Source: Acetivibrio alkalicellulosi (GTDB taxonomy: Bacteria; Bacillota; Clostridia; Acetivibrionales; Acetivibrionaceae). From it: 64,000 nucleotides of DNA. Where the stretch lies: assembly GCA_008125075.1 (NCBI GenBank), contig VLTH01000003.1, positions 282,035 through 346,034 on the forward strand, given 5' to 3'. The notes below the pieces were generated by a model. It did not search any database. It was not told where the DNA came from and saw only the letters and a list, made by a program, of their open reading frames with translations. The position numbers and the translations under genes are program-made. This document shows, in pieces, positions 17,409 through 25,462 of the stretch (position 1 is the first letter of the stretch; every line of letters begins with the position of its first letter).

Positions 17409-18516
17409 TTGTTACAGCTTGAAGAAATTAAGCTTGAAATTCAAGGTTATGAGCGCAATTTAGATGAAATGGGGGCTTCACTTTGACATTGCTAATATAA
17501 GCATTGTAATAGAAGAACTTGAACAAAAAGCATCAGAACCTGATTTTTGGAATGATGCTCAAAACTCTCAAAAAATTCTTCAAAAATTAAAGACTCTAAA
17601 AGAAAGTTTAGAAAAGTATAAAAGTCTTTTATCTCAGAGGGAAGACTTATATACTTTATGTGAACTTGCTATTGAAGAACAAGATGAGAGTGTTGCCAGT
17701 GAAATAGAAGAGGGGTTTAAGGCATTTAAAAAGGGGTTTGAGCAGCTTAAACTTCAGACTCTTTTAAAAGGTCAATACGATAAAAACAACGCAATACTGA
17801 CACTTCACGCAGGCGCAGGCGGAACAGAAGCACAGGATTGGGTTCAGATGCTTTTAAGGATGTATACAAGGTGGGCCGAAAAAAAGGGTTACAAAGTTAG
17901 CATACTTGATTATCTTGATGGTGATGAGGCAGGTATTAAAAGTGTAACAATACAAGTTGAAGGAGAAAATGCCTATGGATATTTAAAAGCAGAAAAAGGT
18001 GTTCACAGGCTTGTAAGGATTTCACCTTTTGATGCGTCCGGAAGAAGGCATACTTCATTTGCTTCTTTAGATGTTATGCCAGAATTAAGTGATGAAATTG
18101 AAGTTGAGATAAATCCAGATGACCTTCGCATAGATACTTATCGCTCAAGTGGTGCGGGGGGGCAGCATGTAAATAAGACAGAATCAGCTATCAGAATAAC
18201 TCATATACCAACAGGTATTGTAGTTGCCTGTCAGACTGAGCGTTCTCAGTTTCAAAACAAGGATACTGCTATGAGAATGCTAAAATCAAAGCTTGTAGAT
18301 TTAAAGGAGAGAGAGCAGAAAGAAAAGATAGAAGATCTTAAAGGTATTCAAATGGAAATAGCATGGGGAAGTCAGATAAGATCTTATGTATTTTGTCCAT
18401 ATACAATGGTTAAAGATCATAGAACAAATTATGAGGAAGGTAATGTTAGTGCAGTAATGGATGGCGAAATAGATGGACTAGTAAATTCATATTTGTCAAG
18501 TATTTCCGGGAAATAG
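17409..18516 (+). CDS. prfB: Peptide chain release factor 2 (programmed +1 frameshift)
   Basis: Releases peptides at UGA and UAA. The gene is read in two frames. Frame one starts at TTG 17409 (AGGAG ten bases upstream) and runs 25 codons to the in-frame TGA at 17484. Frame two continues from 17485 to give about 368 residues, the usual RF2 length. The slippery site is CTTTGAC (17481-17487), preceded by the SD-like GGGGG at 17471-17475, as in the classical RF2 autoregulatory site. Domains: helical domain 1, the codon-recognition loop with RISPFDASGRRHTSFAS, and the catalytic GGQ in SSGAGGQHVNKTESA. An annotation starting at the ATG at 17464 would miss the N-terminus. Confidence 0.95.
17471..17487 (+). 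promoter_or_regulatory. prfB +1 frameshift signal
   Basis: GGGGG internal Shine-Dalgarno-like block followed by CTT TGA C. When RF2 is scarce, the UGA is decoded slowly and the ribosome slips from CUU to UUU, restoring the frame. The spacing between GGGGG and CTT is five bases, slightly longer than in E. coli. Confidence 0.9.
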
Positions 18517-18536
18517 GGTGCATGTAATATGCACCC
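18516..18536 (+). terminator. Terminator after prfB
   Basis: GGGTGCAT-GTAAT-ATGCACCC, perfect eight-base arms overlapping the stop codon. No strong T-run follows, so efficiency is uncertain. Confidence 0.6.
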
Positions 18537-18600
18537 TGAAAAATAGGAAAATTTATGTATTCTAGATGCTAAAAATTTGGATTTTCGAAGTTTAAAAATG

Positions 18601-21090
18601 CTATGGAAATGGTGTAAAGTCTTTTGTAATGATACTATCTTTTACGGGGTCGATTTCAAGTATAAAGAACCCAGAAATGTCTTTAAGTTCAGCATAAACT
18701 TCTATGTAACTTTTTTCATAATAATATTTATTCGGATCAACTATATAAGTGAAAAACTCAGGAAAGTGTAAATTTGCAGGAGTAAGATAATAATTTTCTA
18801 AATGCTTTTGAATTTCAAGCATAACTGATTTTGTGTCATGCTTTCTGATGAAATGAACACTATAATTGTCATCATGTGGTATAGCCTGAATATGATAACT
18901 TTTCTGCGTTATAGAATTAGATATACTTGATGAAAAATCAATTGTTATTATCATATTGCTTATATCTACAGATACGTTGTGTATCAAGTTATTTTGATGG
19001 AGTTTCACCAGTTTGTTTATAGCAGATTTTTCAATAGTATCATTTGAAACAAAACCTAAATATTTTAATTCCTTTGAATAATAATCAAGATTAATTCTGT
19101 AAGAACCTGAGTGTTCAGGGGAATCTAAATAGACTAAAACATCATTTTGAGAGTTCAAAATCTTTGCATATGTAACTTGGGCGCTAGCACAAATATTTTC
19201 CCTAAAAGAATTTTCAATAAAAACTATTTTTCTATTTCTATTTTCACTTTTGTCTAATCGATCTTTATACTTGTCAGTGTATTCAAACTTAAATGAGTTT
19301 GTAATTTTATTAATGATGTACTGAAGTTTATCATCGTAAAAGAAGTTATTAGGACTTGAAAAATCATTTATGGAAATAAACATTGAGTATACTTTATTGT
19401 TGCGTATTATACTAACTGAGTAACAAAGCTTATATCTATCTAGTTCATCAAGATAATTGACAAGTTTATAAATATATAATTCATTATTATTTTTTGCAAA
19501 TGTATGGTTTAAAACTATATGAGGCTGATTTGAGTAAGGGGTGTTATAATTCTTGAAATATTTCTCTAGATGACTTTTATTAACTCCAGTAATATACTTA
19601 TACACATCTTCTGCTGAAAGGTCTGTAAAATAACCTGCTTCATTTACATACATATCAAAATAGCCTGAATACTCTGGACTTATAACTTGAAATAAGTCAA
19701 AGTTAATATCTTTATAAATATTAGATATAGTCCAGTTGTCAGGATAGATAAAAGAATAACCTTCGTGCTCATTGACAAATTTATTAAAATTAATATTCAT
19801 TTCTAAATGAGAAGACTTAGTTGTAGGCTCAATAAACCTAAGTGATGATACTATATTAAAAAATATGCTTAGAATTTCAGAAGAAGGTTTTAAAAATCTA
19901 CTATTTAAAGATATTGTATATACTTTTCCATTATGCAAAGTATAAAATTCATTAACATAAAGGGGGCCATAATTTTCTTCTAATTGGTATTTCAGATATA
20001 TATAATAACCATGTGATTCTAAGCTCTCATATTTTTCAATATCTATATTTTCTTTTTTTAAATCAAAATAAATTGAGGAATCTTTAGAAAAATCTATATT
20101 TTTTCTTGTTAATATTGTTAAATTATTATCTGCGTATAGAGTATTTAAGAGTTTTATTTTTTGAGAGACATATGAAGTAAGCGAAATTGAGTCTTGAACA
20201 GATATTGAATAATAATTATTGTAATCAATTTTAAAACTCCAATAATCGTGATTATTTGCCATACTATTTCTCAAATAGGGAATAAATGAAGAAGGATGAC
20301 GAATTATGTAATTTTGTTTTTGATTAACATAATAAACATAATCTATATCCATCGTATTTAAGGTAGGATAAATTCCTCTGTTAATAGTTTCCAATGCATT
20401 GGAATCATAAAATATGTCTAAAGTTTTTTCTAGTTTAGGCAAGTTAGGAATTTTCAAACCTTGAATGATAAGAGAGAGCTTTTGTATATTTTCTCTGGTA
20501 AGAAAACCTTTTTTGCCTGCAATATTAATAGAATAAATAGACATATTTGAAAAAGAAGGTATGCTGATGTTTATATTAGTTTCTTCAGTTGTGGATAAAG
20601 AATCACTTGCAATTGTATTGTATATAATTATGTTTGAATTTTTCCCAAAAAGCATTTGATTTTGATCTGTAAAAACTTTTATATAAGATTCGGATAAAGG
20701 ATCATGTGAATCACCAAAGAAAAAATTGTTTTTAGAATACTCCTGCATTGCTCTAAAATAACTTTTCTTATATTCGTGTATTTCTTCAAATATTTTCTCG
20801 TTAGAAGATGTGTGGTCTCCAAGAATAGTACGCATATTTTTTATTGCTTGATCATCTATTGTGTCAGAGTATATAGTTACAATAAAAGAATCAGTGGATT
20901 CTACTAAAAACACTGTATTTTCATAAGAGGTTTCTTCTGGGGGCAAGAGATAAATACCCAAATGAGCAGGGATTGAAAGAGAATAGTATTCTCCTTCATA
21001 ATTTAAATCGAGTTTTTCTGCGTATGTAAAATTAAATAATAAAAGTAAAAAAAATAAAATAGCTATAAAATGTAATATATATTTTTTCAT
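18601..21090 (-). CDS. Large exported protein of unknown function
   Basis: An 829-residue protein with a clear signal peptide (MKKYILHFIAILFFLLLLFN, cleavage probably after TYA) and no later membrane segment, sorting motif or enzyme signature that I recognise. Several stretches look alike: YYSLSIPAHLGIYLL near residue 37, NYIIRHPSSFIPYL near 265 and EGYSFIYPDNWTIS near 445. Each is aromatic-hydrophobic-Pro followed by strands, which resembles PsbP/Mog1-like folds repeated three times or more; this is inference. There is no hydrolase or carbohydrate-binding motif. The binding site upstream (GGAGAG) is about 13 bases from the ATG. It is flanked by the prfB hairpin and a family C repeat. Confidence 0.75.
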   Translation of the reverse strand: MKKYILHFIAILFFLLLLFNFTYAEKLDLNYEGEYYSLSIPAHLGIYLLPPEETSYENTVFLVESTDSFIVTIYSDTIDDQAIKNMRTILGDHTSSNEKIFEEIHEYKKSYFRAMQEYSKNNFFFGDSHDPLSESYIKVFTDQNQMLFGKNSNIIIYNTIASDSLSTTEETNINISIPSFSNMSIYSINIAGKKGFLTRENIQKLSLIIQGLKIPNLPKLEKTLDIFYDSNALETINRGIYPTLNTMDIDYVYYVNQKQNYIIRHPSSFIPYLRNSMANNHDYWSFKIDYNNYYSISVQDSISLTSYVSQKIKLLNTLYADNNLTILTRKNIDFSKDSSIYFDLKKENIDIEKYESLESHGYYIYLKYQLEENYGPLYVNEFYTLHNGKVYTISLNSRFLKPSSEILSIFFNIVSSLRFIEPTTKSSHLEMNINFNKFVNEHEGYSFIYPDNWTISNIYKDINFDLFQVISPEYSGYFDMYVNEAGYFTDLSAEDVYKYITGVNKSHLEKYFKNYNTPYSNQPHIVLNHTFAKNNNELYIYKLVNYLDELDRYKLCYSVSIIRNNKVYSMFISINDFSSPNNFFYDDKLQYIINKITNSFKFEYTDKYKDRLDKSENRNRKIVFIENSFRENICASAQVTYAKILNSQNDVLVYLDSPEHSGSYRINLDYYSKELKYLGFVSNDTIEKSAINKLVKLHQNNLIHNVSVDISNMIITIDFSSSISNSITQKSYHIQAIPHDDNYSVHFIRKHDTKSVMLEIQKHLENYYLTPANLHFPEFFTYIVDPNKYYYEKSYIEVYAELKDISGFFILEIDPVKDSIITKDFTPFP

Positions 21091-21205
21091 TTAAATCACA
21101 ACTCTCCACTTTTAAATATGATTTATAAAAGTATGTTATCAAAATAAAAAAAGTTAAGCAATGCATTTTACCTTATTGTAAAGTAATTGAAATAAAGATT
21201 TAACT

Positions 21206-21340
21206 TGATTGCAGCTTCCGCTGCGATATACTATTCTTCTCAAAAAGTTTGCTTTTTTAGCAAACTTTTTAGAAGATATAGTTCCTCTGTTTATCGCAGC
21301 GGAACTTAACTACTATGATTGCAGCTTCCGCTGCGATATG
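21206..21340 (+). repeat. Dispersed repeat family C, copy 1, with an extra end
   Basis: The full unit has hairpin 1 (AAAAAGTTTGCT-loop-AGCAAACTTTTT) and hairpin 2 (TATCGCAGCGGAA ... TTCCGCTGCGATA). In this copy the right-end sequence TGATTGCAGCTTCCGCTGCG also occurs at the left (21206-21229 and 21316-21339, a 24-base direct repeat), as if a second copy was partly deleted. Other copies: 32007, 53746 and 61318. Confidence 0.8.
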
Positions 21341-21386
21341 ATATTATTTTATATAAATCAAAAGGAATAGATTATGGTTTAGCCCA

Positions 21387-21466
21387 AATAATACTTCTTC
21401 TTTTCACAGGGGCTATTTGTCAGCAAATAAGGCTTATAGTGAAATAGTGGTGGAAGTTATATTTTC
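21387..21466. repeat. Dispersed repeat family A, copy 3
   Basis: ATACTTCTTCTTTTCACAGG, GGCTATTTGTCAGCAAATAAGG hairpin core (first 20 bases: GGCTATTTGTCAGCAAATAA), TATAGTGAAATAGTGG and the right end TGGAAGTTATATTTTC. It lies directly upstream of the DUF2520 gene, whose weak ribosome binding site follows within 40 bases. Confidence 0.6.
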
Positions 21467-21504
21467 ATCTATCCTAAGTTAATGGAAAAAGGTTGGTATT
21501 TAGA

Positions 21505-22371
21505 ATGAATGTAGGGGTTATAGGAGCAGGAAAAGTTGGATGCGCATTGGCAATGGGTTTTTATAATAATGGCATTAATGTTTCGGGTATAGTTACTAGA
21601 AGTGATAAATCTTTTGAATACATATGCAAAAAGCTATCTTTGAATTTTAATAACAATTTAGTTGAGACAGTAAAGAAATCTGATGTAGTTTTTTTGTCAG
21701 TATCTGATAGCCAAATAGAAAGTGTAGCAAAAAAGATAGTATCAGAAGTTGAGCCATCTTTTATTAATAACAAGTTTTTTTTTCATTTAAGCGGTGCTTT
21801 AAGTTCTGATGAATTAAAATGCTTAAAAGATTTAGGGGCTCATACAGGGTCTTTACACCCTATACAAACTTTTGCTCAAAAAGAAGATGGATGGGGGAAA
21901 CTACATAATATACACTATACTTTTGAAGGATGTAAGACTTCGCAGGATTGTGCCAATACTATTGTTAAGCTTTTTAATGGGACAATTATGACTATAAAAA
22001 AAGAAGACAAAACTCTTTATCATGTAGCTGCATGCATTATTTCAAATTATACGGTTACACTCTCTTATATAGCAAGTGAGATATTAACTAAAATAGGAAT
22101 TGAAAAGGAAGATTGTCAAAATGCTTTTATTCCACTTGTCAAAAATACTATAAATAATTTAGAACAGTATGGAAACGTTGGATCTCTCACTGGGCCAATA
22201 GAAAGAGGGGATGATAAGATTATTTGCCAGCATATTAAAAACTTAGGCAACATGGATTTAAAGCTTTTAGATATCTATAAGTTACTAGGACAAAAAACAA
22301 TAGAGGTTGCTAAAAAGAAGGGTACCCTTACAAAAAATGAAGAGAACAAAATAATAAATATTTTGTCTTAG
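21505..22371 (+). CDS. Rossmann-fold / DUF2520 protein
   Basis: A 288-residue NAD(P)-binding protein. The N-terminus has the dinucleotide motif VGVIGAGKVGCALAMGF, then VVFLSVSDSQIE and FFHLSGALSSDEL, and GSLHPIQTFA, typical of the family that pairs an F420-reductase/ProC-like Rossmann domain with DUF2520. The C-terminal half (YHVAACIISNYTVTL) is helical. Members often sit beside pantothenate genes (panB), but here larB follows at once, so that link is not supported. The ATG at 21505 is preferred over an in-frame TTG at 21493. Biochemical function is not known. Confidence 0.85.
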   Translation: MNVGVIGAGKVGCALAMGFYNNGINVSGIVTRSDKSFEYICKKLSLNFNNNLVETVKKSDVVFLSVSDSQIESVAKKIVSEVEPSFINNKFFFHLSGALSSDELKCLKDLGAHTGSLHPIQTFAQKEDGWGKLHNIHYTFEGCKTSQDCANTIVKLFNGTIMTIKKEDKTLYHVAACIISNYTVTLSYIASEILTKIGIEKEDCQNAFIPLVKNTINNLEQYGNVGSLTGPIERGDDKIICQHIKNLGNMDLKLLDIYKLLGQKTIEVAKKKGTLTKNEENKIINILS

Positions 22372-22421
22372 GAATGCTGAAAATATAAATTTGTTTCATA
22401 GTTAGAAATGGAGTTGAAAAG

Positions 22422-23168
22422 ATGAACATTGAAAACTTAAGAAAATTATTAGAAAATGTAAAAGATGGTCAGGTAAGTGTAGATGAAGCATTAACAGACT
22501 TAAAAAAGCTTCCTTTTGAGGATTTAGGATTTGTTAAGGTTGATCATCATAGAAATATTAGAAATGGATACCCAGAAGTAATTTATTCTCAAGGAAAGAC
22601 TGTTGAACAGATTAAGAGTATTGTTGAAAAACTAATTGAAAGAAATAATAATATTATGGCTACTAGAGCAGATTATCAAGTTTATGAGGGTATAAAAGAA
22701 ATTACAGAGGATGTAGTATATTATGAAGAGGCAAGAATAGTTGTAGTTAAAAAAAGAGACTTAATAAAAACAGAGAAAATGATTGCTGTAGTATCAGCAG
22801 GAACTTCTGATATTCCTGTTGCTGAAGAGGCAGCTGTAACCTGTGAGACAATGGGCAATTGGGTTGAACGGGTTTATGATGTTGGTGTAGCAGGTATTCA
22901 TAGGCTTTTTGCAAAGTCAGATACTATTATGAAAGCAAATGTTTTGATAGTTGTTGCAGGAATGGAAGGTGCACTTGCAAGTGTGGTAAGCGGTCTTGTT
23001 GACAAGCCAGTTATTGCAGTTCCTACAAGTATTGGCTATGGAGCTAATTTTAAAGGACTATCAGCGCTTCTAACCATGTTGAATAGTTGTGCAACTGGTA
23101 TTGGGGTTGTTAATATAGATAATGGATTTGGAGCAGGTTTTTTAGCTGGTATGATAAATAAACTCTAG
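22422..23168 (+). CDS. larB: Pyridinium-3,5-biscarboxylic acid mononucleotide synthase LarB
   Basis: A 248-residue PurE-related carboxylase. LarB carboxylates and hydrolyses nicotinic acid adenine dinucleotide in the first step of nickel-pincer nucleotide (NPN) cofactor synthesis. The AIR-carboxylase-like domain is visible from about residue 115 (MIAVVSAGTSDIPVAEEAAV, GMEGALASVVSGLVDKPVIA, VPTSIGYGANFKGLSALLTM), with the LarB-specific N-terminus (DHHRNIRNGYPEVIYSQGKT) ahead of it. larC follows after 19 bases, so both are in one operon. LarE and LarA are not in the window. Confidence 0.93.
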   Translation: MNIENLRKLLENVKDGQVSVDEALTDLKKLPFEDLGFVKVDHHRNIRNGYPEVIYSQGKTVEQIKSIVEKLIERNNNIMATRADYQVYEGIKEITEDVVYYEEARIVVVKKRDLIKTEKMIAVVSAGTSDIPVAEEAAVTCETMGNWVERVYDVGVAGIHRLFAKSDTIMKANVLIVVAGMEGALASVVSGLVDKPVIAVPTSIGYGANFKGLSALLTMLNSCATGIGVVNIDNGFGAGFLAGMINKL

Positions 23169-23187
23169 GAAGGAATGAATACATATT

Positions 23188-24378
23188 ATGAAAGTACTTT
23201 ATTTTGATTGTTTTTCTGGTGTAAGTGGAGATATGATGCTTGGTACTTTACTTGACCTAGGAGTAAATCAGGAAGCTTTTATAGAAGAATTAGATAAACT
23301 TAACTTAGATGGATATGAGGTAGTTATAGAAAAAAAAGTAAAAAATGCTATTAGGGTGACAGATGTTGATATTATTATTGAAAAGCACCATAGCCATCAT
23401 CATGGTGATGCTGTTCATCATCATCATCGTAATCTTACAGATATCGAAAAAATAATTGACGACAGTCTTTTGAAAAGCAGCATTAAAGATTTTGCAAAAA
23501 GGGTATTTAAAGAGATTGCAAAAGCAGAAGGAAAAGTTCATAATAAGAGTATAAATGAAATTCACTTTCATGAAGTAGGTGCAATTGATTCTATTGTAGA
23601 TATTGTAGGTGTATCAATTTGTATTGATTTATTGGGAGTAGATAAAGTGTATTCGTCACCTTTACATGATGGAACAGGTTTTATAAGTTGCCAACATGGT
23701 ATGTTGCCAGTTCCAGTTCCAGCAGTTATGGAGATGCTTGAAGATAGCAAAATACCATATGTAATTGAGAATATAAATACAGAGCTTGTGACACCTACAG
23801 GTCTTGCTCTTATTAAATGTCTGGCATGTGAATATGGAGTTATGCCTCCAATGGTAGTGGACAAGGTTGGATATGGTGCAGGTAAAAGAGATACAGGCAG
23901 GTTTAATGCTTTAAGGGGTGTTGTAGGTACGTTGGTCCATAAAAGCAATAATGATGAGGAAGTAATTGTAATTGAGACTAATATTGACGATATGAATTCA
24001 GAGATTTTAGGGTTTGTTATGGAAAAACTTCTAATGAATGGGGCACTCGATGTTTTTTATACACCTATCTACATGAAAAAGAACAGGCCTGGAGTAATGC
24101 TTACAGTATTGTCTGATGCTGAAAGAGAAGATGAACTTTCTAAAATTATACTTAGTGAAACTTCAACACTTGGAATTCGCAAATTTATTTCTAAAAGACA
24201 AGTTTTAAAAAGAGAAGAGAAAAAGGTTGACACAAAGTATGGGGAGATAAGGGTTAAGGTATCTTATACAGGTGAGTTTATAAAAACTTCTCCTGAATAC
24301 GAAGATTGCAAAAAAGCAGCTCTTGAAAATAAAATACCTATTCATAGGGTTTATGATGAGGCAAAAAATGCTCTATAA
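23188..24378 (+). CDS. larC: Nickel insertion protein LarC (NPN cyclometallase)
   Basis: A 396-residue protein that inserts nickel into the pincer nucleotide with CTP as cofactor. Signature: YFDCFSGVSGDMMLGTLLDL at the N-terminus, a His-rich nickel-binding stretch at about residues 67-81 (HHSHHHGDAVHHHH), NEIHFHEVGAIDSIVDIVG, and the C-terminal LarC2 domain (IETNIDDMNSEILGFVMEKL). In Lactiplantibacillus plantarum larC needs a programmed frameshift between its two parts; here it is one continuous frame. It overlaps the start of the next gene by 11 bases. Confidence 0.94.
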   Translation: MKVLYFDCFSGVSGDMMLGTLLDLGVNQEAFIEELDKLNLDGYEVVIEKKVKNAIRVTDVDIIIEKHHSHHHGDAVHHHHRNLTDIEKIIDDSLLKSSIKDFAKRVFKEIAKAEGKVHNKSINEIHFHEVGAIDSIVDIVGVSICIDLLGVDKVYSSPLHDGTGFISCQHGMLPVPVPAVMEMLEDSKIPYVIENINTELVTPTGLALIKCLACEYGVMPPMVVDKVGYGAGKRDTGRFNALRGVVGTLVHKSNNDEEVIVIETNIDDMNSEILGFVMEKLLMNGALDVFYTPIYMKKNRPGVMLTVLSDAEREDELSKIILSETSTLGIRKFISKRQVLKREEKKVDTKYGEIRVKVSYTGEFIKTSPEYEDCKKAALENKIPIHRVYDEAKNAL

Positions 24379-25306
24379 CAGATTTTCAGATTATTTAATA
24401 AACAAATATAAATGCAAAGTATATAAGCTTCCTCTCAATTTACCTGTTACCTGTCCTAATAGGGACGGGAATATAAGTAAAAAGGGTTGCGTATTTTGTG
24501 GAGAAGAGGGAGCTGGATTTGAAAACCTTTCAAATCATCTTTCAGTAAAAGAACAGCTTAGCATTAATTCAAAATATATAGGTGAGAAATATAGTTCTAA
24601 TAAATTTATAGCATACTTTCAAAACTACTCCAACACATATCTTCCTCTTAATGACTTTAAGAACTATATTGAGGAAGCATGTAGAGATAATATTGCAGCC
24701 ATATATATATCAACTCGTCCAGATTGTATTTGGAGTGAATACCTTGAGTTTTTGAAAGAAATAAAAGAAACAAAAAATGTTGATATTTTAATAGAACTTG
24801 GCCTTCAGACTGTTAATTATCATACTCTCAAAATGCTAAACAGAGGGCATCTTCTTGCAGAGTTTATTGATGCAGTACTTCTAATAAAAAAATACGGAAT
24901 TGAAACATGTGTACATTATATACTGGATATTCCTATGGATTCCATAGATGATACTACTGAAGGCGCAAGAATAATTTCTGCACTTAAAGTAGAGCAAGTC
25001 AAATGCCATTCTTTATATATATTAAAAGATACTATTTTAGGAGATATGTACGAAAAAGGTGAATTTTATCCAATAAGCATAAATGAGTATATCGAACGAG
25101 CAATTACTTTTTTGGAGTACTTAGATCCCTCAATAGTTATACAGAGACTTATAGGAAGAGCACCTAAAGAAAGGAGTTTATTTTGCAATTGGGGGATGAG
25201 TTGGTGGAAAATTCATGACATGTTGGAAAATAAGATGAATGAGGAAAATAGATATCAAGGTAAGAAGTTTAATTATTTGAGTCAAACTAGAAAAATGCAT
25301 TTATGA
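24368..25306 (+). CDS. YhcC-type (TIGR01212) radical SAM protein
   Basis: A 312-residue radical SAM protein. The cluster-binding cysteines lie in CPNRDGNISKKGCVFC, with the long spacing between first and second cysteine that marks the YhcC/TIGR01212 family; the AYFQNYSNTYLPL segment and ELGLQTVNYHTLKMLNRGH are also typical. The reaction in this family is not settled. The ATG at 24368 is chosen because GAGG lies six bases upstream, within larC; ATGs at 24353 and 24356 lack a site. The overlap with larC implies cotranscription, but a role in nickel-pincer synthesis is not shown. Confidence 0.9.
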   Translation: MLYNRFSDYLINKYKCKVYKLPLNLPVTCPNRDGNISKKGCVFCGEEGAGFENLSNHLSVKEQLSINSKYIGEKYSSNKFIAYFQNYSNTYLPLNDFKNYIEEACRDNIAAIYISTRPDCIWSEYLEFLKEIKETKNVDILIELGLQTVNYHTLKMLNRGHLLAEFIDAVLLIKKYGIETCVHYILDIPMDSIDDTTEGARIISALKVEQVKCHSLYILKDTILGDMYEKGEFYPISINEYIERAITFLEYLDPSIVIQRLIGRAPKERSLFCNWGMSWWKIHDMLENKMNEENRYQGKKFNYLSQTRKMHL

Positions 25307-25326
25307 AAGTAATTAAACTTAAGGGT

Positions 25327-25369
25327 TCTAATCTTAAAAAGTATTTTAAGATTAGACACTCATGAGCAC
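25327..25369 (+). repeat. Hairpin family E (copy 3) joined to a family B fragment
   Basis: TCTAATCTTAAAA and TTTTAAGATTAGA (13-base arms, 25327-25339 and 25344-25356), with TAGACACTCATGAGC of family B starting at 25353 and breaking off after about 17 bases. It follows the radical SAM gene by about 20 bases and may terminate its transcript. Confidence 0.6.
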
Positions 25370-25404
25370 ATTGGGTCAAGTACGCAAGAAATCAAAATCC
25401 AGAA

Positions 25405-25449
25405 TTCAGTATTCAGAATATTTGAAATCATCCTATTCTGAATACTGAA
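25405..25449. terminator. Bidirectional terminator between convergent operons
   Basis: TTCAGTATTCAGAATA and its complement (16-base perfect arms, 25405-25420 and 25434-25449) around a 13-base loop, with AT-rich ends on both sides. It lies 14 bases from the stop of the minus-strand nfnB gene and serves both directions. Confidence 0.75.
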
Positions 25450-25462
25450 ATTTCATTTAAAG

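Noticed and set aside
21493-21504. A TTG start for the DUF2520 gene.
   Set aside because: ATG 21505 starts directly before the Rossmann motif at the usual distance; the extra four residues are not typical.
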